Shown here: piece after piece, positions 46,701 to 60,559 of the stretch
How positions within the stretch are numbered: the first letter of the stretch is position 1
Layout: the number at the start of each line of letters is the position of its first letter
Source: Armigeres subalbatus
Taxonomy: Eukaryota; Arthropoda; Insecta; Diptera; Culicidae
Assembly (NCBI RefSeq): GCF_024139115.2
Contig: NC_085140.1
Coordinates: forward strand, 52,125,301 to 52,189,300
Reading direction: 5' to 3'
DNA: 64,000 bases
Program-made: the position numbers and the translations under genes
The notes under the pieces: generated by a model
What the model was told of the DNA's origin: nothing
The model's input: the letters and a program-made list of their open reading frames with translations, nothing else
The model's database searches: none

Positions 46701-49700
46701 GGATCTGGACTGATCTGGACTGGATCTGACCTGGACTGACCTGGACTGACTGACCTGACCTGGACTGACCTGGACCTGGATCTGGACTGACTGATCTGGA
46801 CTGACCTGACTGGACCTGGACTGACCTGGACTGGATCTTGGACTGGATCTGGACTGGATCTGGACTGACCTGGACTGGACCTGGACTGGATCTGACCGAT
46901 CTGGACTGATCCTGACTGGATCTGGACTGGATCTGGACTGGATCTGGACTGGACCTGGACTGGACCTTGACTGACCTGACTGACCTGGATCTTGACTGGA
47001 CCGACTGGATCTGGACTGACCTGGACTGGATCTGGACTGGATCTGGACTGGATCTTGACTGGACCTGGACTGGATCTGGACTGACCTGGACTGGATCTGA
47101 CTGGATCTGGACTGGATCTGACTGGACTGGATCTGACCGATCTGGACTGGATCTGACTGGACCTGGACTGACCTGGATCTGGATCGACTGGACTGATCTG
47201 ACTGACCTGGACTGGATCTTGACTGATCTGGACTGGATCTGGACTGACCTGGACTGGATCTGGACTGACCTGGACTGACCTGGACTTGACTGACCTGGAC
47301 TGGATCTGACTGGACCTGGACTGACCTGGACTGGACCTGGACTGGACTGGACTGACCTGACTGGATCTGACTGACTGGATCTGGACCGATCTGACCGATC
47401 TGGACTGACCTGACTGATCTGGACTGACCTGGACTGATCTGGACTGGACCTGGACTGGACCTGACTGACCTGACTGGATCTGGACTGGATCTGACTGGAC
47501 TGGACTGATCTGGACTGGACCTGGACTGGATCTGACTGACCTGGACTGGATCTGACTGACCTGACTGATCTGGACTGACCTGGACTGGACCTGGACCGAC
47601 TTGACTGACCTGACTGACCTGGACTGGACCTGGACTGGATCTGGACTGACCTGACTGGACCGATCTGGACTGACCTGACTGGATCTTGACTGGATCTGGA
47701 CTGACCTGACTGGATCGGACTGACCTGGACTGGACTGACCTGACTGGATCTGGACCGACCTGACTGACCTGGACTGGATCTGGACTCGACCTGGACTGAC
47801 CTGACTTGACTGACCTGACTGGACTGACCTGGACTGGACCTGGACTGGATCTGGACTGATCTGGACTGGATCTGGACTGGATCTGACTGGATCTGGACTG
47901 ATCTGGACTGACCTGGACTGACCTGGACTGACCTGGACTGGACCTGGACTGATCTGGACTGGATCTTGGACTGGATCTGGACTGGACTTGGACTGGACCT
48001 GACTGGATCTGGACTGGATCTGGACTGGATCTGGACTGGATCGACTGACTGGATCTGGACCGATCTGACTGGACCTGACCGACCTGGACTGGATCTGGAC
48101 CGACCTGACTGAACTGGACCTGACCTGACTGGATCTGGACTGGACCTGGACTGACCTGGACTGACCTGACTGGATCTCGGACTGGATCTTGGACTGGATC
48201 TTGGACTGGACTTGACTGACCTGGACTGATCTGGACTGATCTGGACTGACCTGACTGATCTGGACTGGATCTGACTGACCTGACTGGATCTGGACTGACC
48301 TGGACTGACCTGGACTGACCTGGACTGGATCTGACTGACCTGGACTGACCTTGGACTGGATCTGGACTGGACCTGGACTGACTCTGACTGGATCTGGACT
48401 GACCTGGACTGACCTGGACTGACCTGGACTGACCTGACTGACTGACTGACTGGACTGACGATCTGGACTGGACCTGACTGACCTGGACTGACCTGACTGA
48501 ATCTGGACTGGACCTGGACTGATCTGACCGATCTGGACTGACTGACCTGGACTGGATCTGGACTGGACCTGGACTGGATCTGGACTGACCTGGACTGGAT
48601 TTGGACTGGATCTGGACTGACTCCTGGACTGGATCTGACTGGATCTGGACTGACCTGGACTGGATCTGGACTGGATCTTGACTGATCTTGACCGATCTGG
48701 ACTGACCTGACTGACCTTGGACTGGATCGGACTGGATCTGACTGGATCGGACTGACTTGGACTGACCTGACTGACTTGACCTGGACTGGATCTGGACTGA
48801 CCTGGACTGACCTGGACTGGATCTGGACTGGACCTGACTGGACTGATCTGGACCTGATCGGACTGACCTGGACTGGACTCCGACTGACTGGACTGATCTG
48901 GACCGATCTGGACTGGACTCTGGACCGATCGGACTGATCTGGACTGGACCTGGACTGACCTTGACTCGATCTGGACTGGATCTGACTGACCTTGACTGGA
49001 TCTGGACTGACTTGACTGGATCTGGACTGGATCGACTGACTGGACCGACTCTGACTGGATCTGGACTGGATCTGGACTGACCTGACCTGACTGGATCTGA
49101 CTGGATCTGGGACTGGACCTGGACTGGATCTGGACTGACCTGGACTGGATCTGGACTGATCTGGACTGACCTGGACTGGATCTGGACTCGACCTGGACCG
49201 ACCTGGACTGACCTGGACTGGATCTTGGACTGGACCGACTGGATCTGGACCTGGACTGGACCTGGATCGACTCTGGACCGATCTGGACTGGACCTGGACT
49301 GACCTGACTGATCTGGACTGATCTGGACTGACCTGGACTGGATCTGACTGACTGGACTGACTGATCTGGACTGGATCTGACCGACTCTGACTGGATCTGG
49401 ACTGGATCTGGACTGACCTGACTGGATCTGACTGGATCTGGACTGGATCTGGACTGACCTGACTGATCTGGACTGACCTGGACTGGACTGGACTGGATCT
49501 GACTGACCTGGACTGGATCTGGACTGGATCTGGACTGACCTGGACTGACTGACTGGACCGACCTGGACTGACTCTGGACTGATCTGGACTGGATCTGACT
49601 GATCTGACCTGGACCTGACCTGGACCTGGACCTGGACTGGATCTGGACTGGATCTGGACTGGATCTGGACTGACCTGGACTGGATCTGGACTGGATCTGG

Positions 49701-52700
49701 ACTGACCTGGACTGACCTGGACCGGATCTGGACTGACCTGGACCGAATCGACTGGATCTGGACTGGATCTGGACTGACCTGGACTGACCTGGACTGGATC
49801 TGACCGACCTGACCTGATCTGGACTGGACTGACCTGGACTGGATCTGGACTGGATCTGGACTGGATCTGGACTGGATCTTGACTGGATCTGGACTGACCT
49901 GACTGGATCTGGACTGACCTGACTGATCTGGACTGGATCTGGACTGGATCTGACTGGACCTGGACTGACCTTGACTGACCTGACCTGACTGGACTGGACT
50001 GACCTGGACTGATCTGGACTGGACCTGGACTGGATCTGGACTGACCTGACTGACCTGGATCTGGACGGATCTGGACCTGACTGGACTGACCTGACTGACT
50101 GGACCGACCTGGACTGACCTGGACTGACCTGACTGATCTGGACTGACCTGGACTGACCTGGACTGGATCTGACTGGATCTGACTGGATTGGACTGACCTG
50201 ACTGACCTGGACTGGATTCTGGACTGACCTGGACTGGATCGGACTGACTTGGACTGGATCTGGACTGACCTGGACTGACCTGGACTGACTTGACTGACCT
50301 GACTGATCTGACTGACCTGGACTGGATCTGGACTGACCTGGACTGGACCGACTGGACCTGGACCGATCTGGACTGACCTGGACTGACCTGACTGGACCTG
50401 GACTGGACCTGGACTGGATCTGGACTGGACTGGACTGGATCTGGACTGGATCTGGACTGGACCTGACTGGATCTGGACTGACCTGGACTGACCTTGACTG
50501 GATCTGGACTGACCTGACTGACTCTGGACTGATCTGGACTGGATCTGGACTGACCTGGACTGACCTGGATCGATCTGACTGACCTGGACTGACCTGGACT
50601 GGACTGGACTGGACCTGGACTGGACCTGGACTGACTTGGACTGACTGACTGGATCTTGGACTGGACTTGGACTGGATCTGGACTGGACCTGACCGGATCT
50701 GGACTGGATCTGGACTGAACCTGGACTGACCTGACTGGATCTGACTGACTGGACTGGATCTGGACTGACTGGACTGACCTGGACTGACCTGGACTGACCT
50801 GGACTGACTGGACTGACCTGACCCTGGACTGACCTGACCGACCTGGACTGGATCTGGACTGGAACTGACTGGATCTGGACTGACCTGACTGACCTGGACT
50901 GGATCTGGACTGGACTGGACTGACCTGGACTGGATTTGACTGGATCGGACTGACTGGACTGACCTGACTGGATCTGGACTGGATCTGGACTGGACCTGGA
51001 CCGATCTGGACTGGATCTGACCGACCTGGACTGGATCTTGGACTGGATCTGACCGACCTGGACTGACTGGACTGGACCTGACCGATCTGGACTGACCTGA
51101 CTGATCTGGACTGACCTGTTGGACTGGATCTGGACTGGACTGGACTGACCAACGGATCTGGACTGACCTTGACTGGATCTGGACTGGACCTGACCGATCT
51201 GGACTGATCTGGACTGACTGACTGGACTGACCTGACTGGATCTTGGACTGGACCTGGACTGGATCTGGACTGGACCTGGACTGACCTGGACTTGACCTGA
51301 ATTCTGGACTGGATCTGGACTGACTTGGACTGACCTGACTGGATCTGGACTGACCTGACTGACCTGGACTGGATCTGGACTGACCTGACTGGATCTGGAC
51401 TGGATCTGGACTGACCTGGACTGGACTTGACTGGATCTTGACTGGACCTGGGACTGGATCTGGACTGACCTGGACTGGATCTGGACTGGATCTGGACTGG
51501 ATCTGGACTGACTTGGACTGGATCTGGACTGATCTGGACTGACCTGACTGGATCTGACTGATCTGGACTGGATCTGGACTGGACTTGGACTGGATCTGGA
51601 CTGGATCTTGACTGGACTGACTGGACTGGATCTGGACTGACTTGACTGATCTGGACTGATCCTGACTGGATCTGGACTGACCTGGACTGATCTGGACTGG
51701 ATCTGACTGACCTGGACTGACCTCAATCGACCTTGGACCGACCTTGATGACCTGGACTCAATCTGGACCTGACTCTGGAACTGGATCTGGACCGACTGGA
51801 TCTGGACTGATCTGGACTGGATCTGGAACTGGACCTCCGATCTGATCGGACCTGGACTCTGGATCTGGACCGACCTTGACTGGATCTTGACTGGATCTGA
51901 CCGACCTGACCTGGACTGACCTGGACTGACCTGACTGGATCTGGACTGGACCTGGACTGGATCTGGACTGACTCTGACTGGACCTGGACTGACTCTGACT
52001 GGATCTGGACTGGATCTTGACCTGACTTGGATCTGGACTGACCTGGACTGGATCTGGACTGGATCTGGATCTGGATCTTGACCGGACCTGGACTGGACCT
52101 GACCGATCTGGACTGACCTTGACTGGATCTGGATCTGACCGGATCTGGACTGGACTTGGGATCAATCGGATCGATCGACTGGATCCTGGACTGGATCTTG
52201 GACTGACCTGGACTGGATCCTTGACTGGATCGGACTTGATCTGACTGGATCTGGACTCGATCTGGACTGACCTGACTCGATCTTGACTGGACTGGACTGA
52301 CCTGACTGACCTGGACTGGATCTGGACTGGACCTTGACTGGACTGGACTGGACCTGGACTGATCTGGACTGGATCTGGACTGACCTGACTCGACCTTGGA
52401 CTGGATCTGGACTGATCTGGACTGATCGGACTGGATCTTGACTGACTTGACTGACCTGGACTGACCGACTGGACTGGATCTGACTGATCGGACCGGGATC
52501 GACTCCGACCTGGACCGGACTGGGACTGACTCTGGACTGGATCGACCTGGACTGACCTGGACCGACCTGGACTGGATCTGGACTGGATCTTGGACTGACC
52601 TGACCGATCTGGACTGGATCTGGACTGACCTGGACCGACTCCTGACTGGATCTGGACTGACCTTGACTGGATCTGGATCCGACTTCAGACTCCGGACTGG

Positions 52701-55700
52701 ACTTGACTGGATCTGGACTGGATCTTGGACCTCAACCTGACTGGATCTTGGACTGGATCTGGGACTCTTAATCTGGACTGACTGGATCTGACTTGGGACT
52801 GGACCGATGGATTGACCTGGGACTGGATCTGGACCGACCTGGACTGGATCTGACTGGACTCTGGACTGGTACTTGACTCGGATCTGGACTGACCTGGGAC
52901 TGGATCTGACTTGCATCTTGGACTGGACCTGACTGGATCTGACTGATCTGACTGGATCTTGGACTGACCGAATTGGACCTGACCTGGATCGATCTGACTG
53001 ACTTTGACTGACCTGGACTGGATCTGGACTGACTTGGACTGACTTGGATCTGTATCGACCTCGGATCTGGACTGGATCTTGGAATTGGACCTGGACTGAT
53101 CTTCACTGACCTTGACTGGATCGATCTTGGACTTCGAACCTGGATTGACCTGGACTGGATCTGGACTGATCTGGACCGGATCTGGACCTGGATCTGGACT
53201 GGATCTGGACTGGATCTGGGACTGACCTGGACTGGACCTGGACTGGACTCCTGGACTGGATCTGGACTGGACCCATCTGGACCTGGACCTGACTTCCGAC
53301 CGACCTGACTGATCTTGGACTGGACCTGGACCGACCTGGACCGGGACCTGACTGGACTTGGACTGGACCTGACCGACCTGGACTCTGACTGACTGGACTG
53401 ACCTTGACCGATCTTGGACTGGACTCCTGGACCGACCTGGACTGACTGGACTGACTCTGACCGGGATCTGGATCAACCGACTGGGATCTGGACTGATCTC
53501 GACCTGGATCTGGACTGATCTGGACTGGACCTGGACTGACTCCGACTGACCTGACTGGATCTGGATCTGACTGGATCTGACCGACTTGGACTCGGGATCT
53601 GGACTGGATCTGGACTGGACCTGACTCGATCTGGACTGGATCCTGGATCGACCTGGACTGATCTGGACTGGATCTGGATCTTTGATCTGGACTGGATCTG
53701 GACTGGATCTTGGGACTGATCTGGACTGGATCTGGACTGACCTGACTGACCTTGGGACTGGATCTGGACTGACCTGACCGATCTTGACTGGATCTGGACT
53801 GACTGGACCTGGACCTGGACTCTGGACTGACCTGGACTGGATCTGGACTGGATCTGACTGGACTGGACCTGATCAATCTGGAATATGGACTGGATCTGGA
53901 CTGATCTGGACTCGATCTGGATTGAATCTGGACTGATCTGACCGACTGGACCGATCTTGACTCGACCTGACTGGACTTGGACTGACTCTGACTGGACCTG
54001 GGATCTGACTCTGGACTGGACTCAATGGACTGGATCGGACTGGACCTGGACTGATCTGGACTGGTCCGACTGACTGACTGGATCGACCTGGATCATCCTG
54101 GACTGGACCACCGATCTAGAGACTGACCTGATCAACCTGACTGACCTGGACTGAATGGACTCTGACCGGGATCTGACCGAAACATGGACTGGACTTTGAC
54201 CGAACGTGACTGGATCTGACCGACTGACCTGACTGGACTCTGGACTGGATCTGGACTGGATCTGGACTGGATCTTGGACTCGGACCTGGACCGATCTCGA
54301 TCCAATCTGGACCTGGATCTGACTGACCTTTGGACTGGATCTGGACCGACTGGACCTGGACTGATCTGACCTGACCTGGACTGGATCTGGATCTTTAATC
54401 TGGACTTCGATCGACCGATCGACTTGGGTACCGATCTGGACTGACCTTGGAACTGGATCTAACTCGATCTGACTGGATCTGTACTGGATCTGGGACTGAA
54501 CTCCTGGACTGGATCTGGACTGACCTGGACTGGACTGGACTGACTGGACCGATCTGGACTAAATTCCTGGACTGGATCTCGACTGGACCGGAATGGACCT
54601 GGATCTGGAACCTGACTGGATCGACCGGGACTGACTTGACCTGGACTGGATCTGGACTGGATCTGGACTGGATCTGGACTGGATCTGGACTGACTAGACT
54701 TCAATGGACTGACCTGGACTGGACTTGACCTGACCTGATCTGGACTGACTAGGATCTGACCCACTGGATCTAGACTGGATCTGGACCGGGACCTGGACTG
54801 GACCTGGACTTGGACTCCTTGACTCGACCTTGGACTGGACTCCGACTGGACCTTGGACTGATCTGGACTTGGAACTGACTGATCTGACTGGACTGGATCT
54901 GGACTCGATCTTGACTGGATCTGACTGACCTGGACTGGACTGGACTGACCTGGACCGATTGATCTGGACTGGACCTGGACTGGATTTGGACTGGACCTGG
55001 ACCTGACCTGACTGGACCTGGACTGGATCTGGACCGACCTGGACTGGACCTGGACTTGGATCTGACTTCGACCTGGGACTGACCTGACCTGACTGGATCT
55101 GGACTGGACTGACCTGACCGACTCCTGGACCTGGACTGACCTGGACCTGGACTGGATCTGACCGACCTTGACCGATCCTGACTGGACCTTGGACGGGATC
55201 TGGACTGGACCTTGGACTGGACCTGGACTGACTCTGGACCGATCGACTGATCTGACCGATCTTGACTGACCTGGACTGGATCTGGACTGACCTTGACTGG
55301 ATCTGACCGGATCTGGACTGGATCTGACTTGGACTCTGGACTGACCTGGACTGACCTGGACTGGACTTGGACTGACCTGGACTGGATCTGGACTGGACCT
55401 GACTGACCTGACTGGATCTGGACCGACTCTGGACCTGACCTGGACTGGACTCTGGACTGACCTGGGAACTTGGATCTTGACCGACCTGGACTGGATCTGG
55501 ACTGACCTGGACTGGATCGACTGGATCTTGGACTGGGACTCTGGACTGGATCTGGACTGGACCTGGACTGAATCTGAATTGATCTGGACTGGATCTGGAC
55601 TGGACTTGGACCGGATCTGGAACTGACTCTGACTGGATCTCTGGATCTGGATCTGGACTGGATCTGGACTGGATCTTGGACTCGACCTGGACTGATCTGG

Positions 55701-56759
55701 ACTGGATCTGGACTGATCTTGGACTGACTCTGGATCTGACCTGACTGACTCGGACTGGACCTGGGACTGATCTGGACTGACCTGACTGGACCTGGGACTC
55801 GGATCTGGACTGGATCGACTGACTGGACTGACCTGGACCTGACCTGGACTGGATCGGACCCTTGGACCTGGACTCTTGGGACCTGATCTGGACCGACTTG
55901 GACCGACTCCTGGACTGGATCTAGACTGACTTGACTGGATCGAACTGGATCGGAATCTGACTGACTGATCTGGACTGGATCTGACTGACTGACTGATCTG
56001 ACTGGATCTTGGACTGGATCTTGGACTTTGATCTGACTGGACTCTAGATCTCGACTTAGACTGACCTGGACTGACCTGACCGATCTGGACTGACCTGACC
56101 TGGACCTGACTGACTGGATCTGGACTGGACTCTTGACTGGATCTGACCTGACTTGGACTGGATCTTGGACTGGATCTGGACTGGACCTGGACTGGATCTG
56201 GACTGACCTGGGACTGACCGGATCGTGGACTGATCTGGACTGGACTCTTGGGAACTGACCTTGACTGGATCTGGACTCTGGACTCGTGGACTGGACTCCA
56301 CTGATCGACTGGACCTGGACTGACTCGACCTGACTCATTTGACTCGATCTGGACGGACTCTGGGACTGGACTGACTGGATTCTGGACCTGACCGTGGGAC
56401 TGATCTGAACCTGACCTGGGATCGACCTGGACTGACCTGGGACTGGGACCTTGGATCAACGGATCTGCGTGGATCCGACTTCAATTGACTCTGGATCTGA
56501 CCTTGACTGACCTGGACTGGACCTGGACTGACCTGGACTGGATCTGGGACTGGACCTTGGACTGGATCTGGAACTGACTTGGACTGGACCTGGACTGACC
56601 TGGACCGGGATCTGGACTGACCTGGGACTGGATCTGGACTGACCTGATCTGATCTGGATCTGGACTTGGACCTGGACCTGATCTCGACTGGACCTGATCT
56701 TTGGATCTGGATCTGACTGGATCGACCTGACTGGACTGATCCGATCTGACTGGACTTGG
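43775..56759. repeat. 13-kb satellite array of 9-11-bp units (CTGGACTGGAT, CTGGACTGAC)
   Basis: Continuous tandem repetition of a short unit in four main forms: CTGGACTGGAT (11), CTGGACTGAC (10), CTGACTGGAT (10) and CTGACTGAC (9). CCGAC, CCGAT and CTTGG are common minor variants. The forms follow each other without an obvious fixed higher-order period. The part up to about 51720 is more uniform, while 51720-56759 contains more substitutions and indels. On the minus strand the unit contains no stop triplet, so frames of up to 2685 codons appear in more than one register. These translate to Ser, Gln, Pro, Val, Asp and Arg repeats only and are not genes. Confidence 0.97.
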
Positions 56760-57345
56760 ACTGATCTGGATCGATTTGATTTGGATTTGGATCTGATTTG
56801 GATTGATTTGATCTGACCTTGACCTGGATTTGACCGATCTTGACTGGATTTGGATTGATTTGATTGGATTTCTTGATTGATTTGACTTGACTTTGATTGG
56901 ATTTTGGATTGGATTTGATTGATTTGGATTGGATCTTGATTGATTCTTGGATTGATTTGGATTGATTTTGGATTGATTTGACTGGATTTGGATTGGATTT
57001 GGATTGATCTGTTGATTCGATTGACTGATTTGGATTGGATTTGGATTGATTTGGATTGATTTGGATTGATTTCGGATTGGATTTGGATTGGGATTAGATT
57101 GGATTTGGATTGATTTGATTGATTTGATTGGATTTGGATTGATTTGGATTGATTTGGATTGGATTTGGATTGGATTTGGACTTGATTTGATTGATTTGGA
57201 CTTGATTTGGATTGGATTTGGATTGGATTTGGATTGGATCGACTGGATTGGATTTGGGATTGATTTGGATTGGATTTGATTGGATTTGACTCTTGATCTT
57301 CCTGGATTGATTTGATTGGATTTGGATTGATTGATTTGGTTCCCT
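56760..57345. repeat. terminal block of the array with C replaced by T (GGATTTGGATTGATTT)
   Basis: Units read GGATTGGATTT and GGATTGATTT, exactly the main units with each plus-strand C changed to T, while G residues are kept. A transition zone (about 56760-56860) mixes CTGACC, ATCTG and TTTGG forms. The array then stops at GGTTCCCTTTCTC. Confidence 0.92.
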
Positions 57346-59916
57346 TTCTCTTTACAAACCATTCTTGGTAAATAATTCAATCACTAAATAAAAATTGAAA
57401 TGTTTTGATTTCAGTGTTTCCACCACAGTTCACATTTCTAAATCCTCAAATCCAAACAGATGAGATTTTTCTCCCAATTATATAGAAGAACCTTAAAACA
57501 TGCGTTTAAACTTCATGTAACCCTTAACTAATTTGATTATGAAATGCAGCGTTGCACCAGTTACGATTATTCTTTTGTAGCAATGTGAAGTCTGCCAAAG
57601 TAAAGCTTTAGTTATATAAAGATTGAAATTGACTTCAACTCAGATTTTTTATATTTTTAAAGAAAAATTGATGATTCCTTCAGAATAGAAAAACGACTAT
57701 TTCTATTGAATAAAAATGAACTCCAAAACAAAATTACTTAAGCTTAGAGTTATACCTTCTTGTAAAACGGGCATAGAAGATCTGTTCGTTGCAATAAGAA
57801 TCGTCGATTGACGTCACTTTTTACGGTTGCAGTTTCATTATCTGGCACTCAAATAATTTATAACACCAATAAAGATGTTCTGAAGATGAAAATAAGTTTG
57901 ATAAGCATGGCTTTATCGAAGTAATCGTGGAATACTGAAATGTGAAGAAACGTATTTTTACGAAAAAGGTTTCAGAGCAATCTAAGTAGGAGAGGATAAA
58001 AATTATTGCTATCATCAGCGCATTACGATGTAAATTCTTTATTAACCTTTTACATGCTTCTGGGTTGTTTTGCGGCAGTTTCATACCCAGATTCGCCTTC
58101 CCCACCAAATTTCTCACCACGCCCCTGTCCTGTTTGGGGTTTATTTTCCGCTAGATCGTTGAATGTCGATTTTGCTGTTTCAACTAGATATGCGGAATCG
58201 CCACTGAACAGGCAAGCAAAAAATCATAAAATGTGCCCTATAAAATACTCGAGCTGGACTCCCTCGAGTACTCTTCGGTCATTCTAGTGTAAGAGGTAGG
58301 CACTTTCACGCCTTTAACGGGTTCTCTCTGGCGTCGAGAACTTTTCCCCGCTTCTGAAGAGAAGACTCCCTGGATGTTTCTGTGGGTAGTGTCCTTTGGA
58401 ATTCGGAATGGAGATTTCTAATGCCAGTGGATACTGTCTTTGAGTGCTTCTATGACGGACAATGTGCGGCAGTGACACTTAACCGAGAAAGAATATGTTT
58501 TGGCTAGTTTATGAGAGTTGGTCATTGCGAACATTCGAGATGAGTGAATTTGATGTACGTCGTTTGGTGGACAAATCTTATGTGGAATCGTTTATATGCA
58601 AAATTGGTTGTTCTTTCATAGAGTAGTTCTTATTGCTTTCATTACATTAACATTCTTTCAACTGTAAAAAAGATATATAATTAGGTTAGAAGTTCCTGTT
58701 TTATTTCTGATAAATTTGCGAGATTTTTTTTTTAGATTTTAATTAATTCTATTGCCAAACCTAAGATGGTAGATTCAATTCTGGTCCGGATTTGAAGAAA
58801 TATTTTAAATAATAACAAGGGAAGTGCAATTTAAAACACATACATGTTTAATTGTCGTAAAAGTAATGGAGCATGCAAAAAGTTTATAAGTTTATAGGCA
58901 GCGCATACATAAAAGGATTGAGACTCGCCAAGGTTGAAGCTCAATAGTTCTCTTCTTATGATACAAAATAATAGCTTATAGACCTGCTCAGCATATTTGT
59001 CTTATAAGTTTTATTTCATTGGACTAGAAGTTACGTATTACACAGTGCACAGTTGCCGACTTCTTTTTCTCGAATTCTACTAAATAATATTATTTTCTGA
59101 AAGAAAACAATCATGAAAACTGCACAATTGCACAACCTGGCCATCATGTAGAAGAAGAAATGCAAGAAGTTATAAATGCGAAAATGTCACAAGAAATTGT
59201 TCAAAACAAAAGCACTTGGTTTTCACCTGAGAGAGAGAAGCCAGCTCACTGACAGATCGTTTATTTACTATGTCTTCTTTTTCTTTACTTGTGTGGAAAC
59301 CGTGGAAACTCAACAAATCAAAGTACATTTCATAACGTCGAAGCAACATTTTCACTCCAATAAAAACTTGTTCAAATTAGCTGATTTTAATGGTTATGAA
59401 CTTCCTAACGTAGAACAAAAACCGATTTCTCATAATACGGAATCATTACATGGATAATTGCGGGTTCAATTCATTGTAGCAGATATGAAAAGTTTGAACA
59501 TAAATGCCAAAAATAATTTTGGTTACGACCATTTGAAGTTGCATCGCAGTGTTTACTTTTTCGGTTCGCGACATTAGGATGAACGTAAATAAAGCGAGCT
59601 GTCTTTTCTCTCTGGTTTTCACACTGTTTGCTTTCGTCTGACATTAATTATCGTCAAAATCCATTGTAATCGACACCATCACACTTTTGATCACAGTTTG
59701 TAACCGTCACACTTTCAAACTGTGTTGTTCGATTTAGTGTGAACAGCGCAATATCTTTATACAATTTTTTGTCAATGCCTGCAATGAAACTGAGCGAAAA
59801 CGAAGTGCTTTTTGAAAATGTTTCCCGTGCTACTTGGAAGGACGCGGCAAATAGATCTCGACTATTAGAGAGTGCATTGCATCTCACTAAGTGATTAGTC
59901 CCAAATCAATAGCTGT
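57346..59916. other. AT-rich, no supported gene
   Basis: Unique-looking, AT-rich sequence. A TATAAAA word at 58239 within GC-richer sequence (58090-58400) is promoter-like, but no coding exon follows that I can recognise. Confidence 0.4.
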
Positions 59917-60559
59917 GGTCCGAATAAAAAATACAGTAGAATAACAGTACAATTTATTGTAACACTACTATTAATAACATTAAATTCGATAGATTATATT
60001 GTAAATGAAACATAGAAATACATTTGAAAGCATTGTTATGAACCATTTATTCAAATGTAAATGGAGTTTTCGCAATGAAATATAGGGGTTGTTAAGTATC
60101 GTAACATACCAAATTTGAGATTTTTCCATACATTTTTTCGTCACACAATAGAGTGTGGTTAATATATTGTTGAAATATCCGAACAAATTGTTCAAAATAC
60201 AATGGATTGTATTGTATTTTGTAGTAACACATGATTTTGATTTCTCAGTTGTGACAGCTTTACTGTTCAACAATGCATTAAAGGAAAAATGCGTATTTGG
60301 CGCTATGAGGCAAATTGTTAAATAGTTTAAATGCAATGTAATGAAACATTTCAAAAGTATCAATGTATGAATCTTATGTACGAAAACGTTTCAAAAACAA
60401 TTGCAAGTATTGTTACAAGAGAAATATGTTGATGTATTGTATCCTCAGTGTTGATACAATCTGTGCAACCATCAATAAACAATGATCTATTGTATACCGT
60501 ACATGGTGGTAATTCAATTGTTTACACTATTGAACCAATAGTACATTTTTATCCGGGTA
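59917..60559. mobile_element. AT-rich MITE-like element with CCGRATAAAAA ends
   Basis: The left end GGTCCGAATAAAAAATAC is mirrored by GTACATTTTTATCCGGG at the right end (imperfect inverted repeat). The interior is very AT-rich with repeated ATTGTAAC, ACAATG and AACAATTG words and no coding capacity. Ends in TTTTTATCCGGGTA are common in mosquito short elements. Confidence 0.5.

Noticed and set aside
43669..51726. 2685- and 2475-codon minus-strand open frames as giant Ser/Gln/Pro-rich proteins
   Set aside because: They are overlapping registers of one satellite whose minus strand lacks stop triplets. No domain, no codon bias and no unique sequence except the last ~40 codons in flanking DNA.
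58239..58300. TATAAAA with a TCATTC start-like word as a core promoter
   Set aside because: Spacing is longer than usual (about 38 bp) and no coding exon could be recognised downstream. It could be chance in AT-rich DNA.
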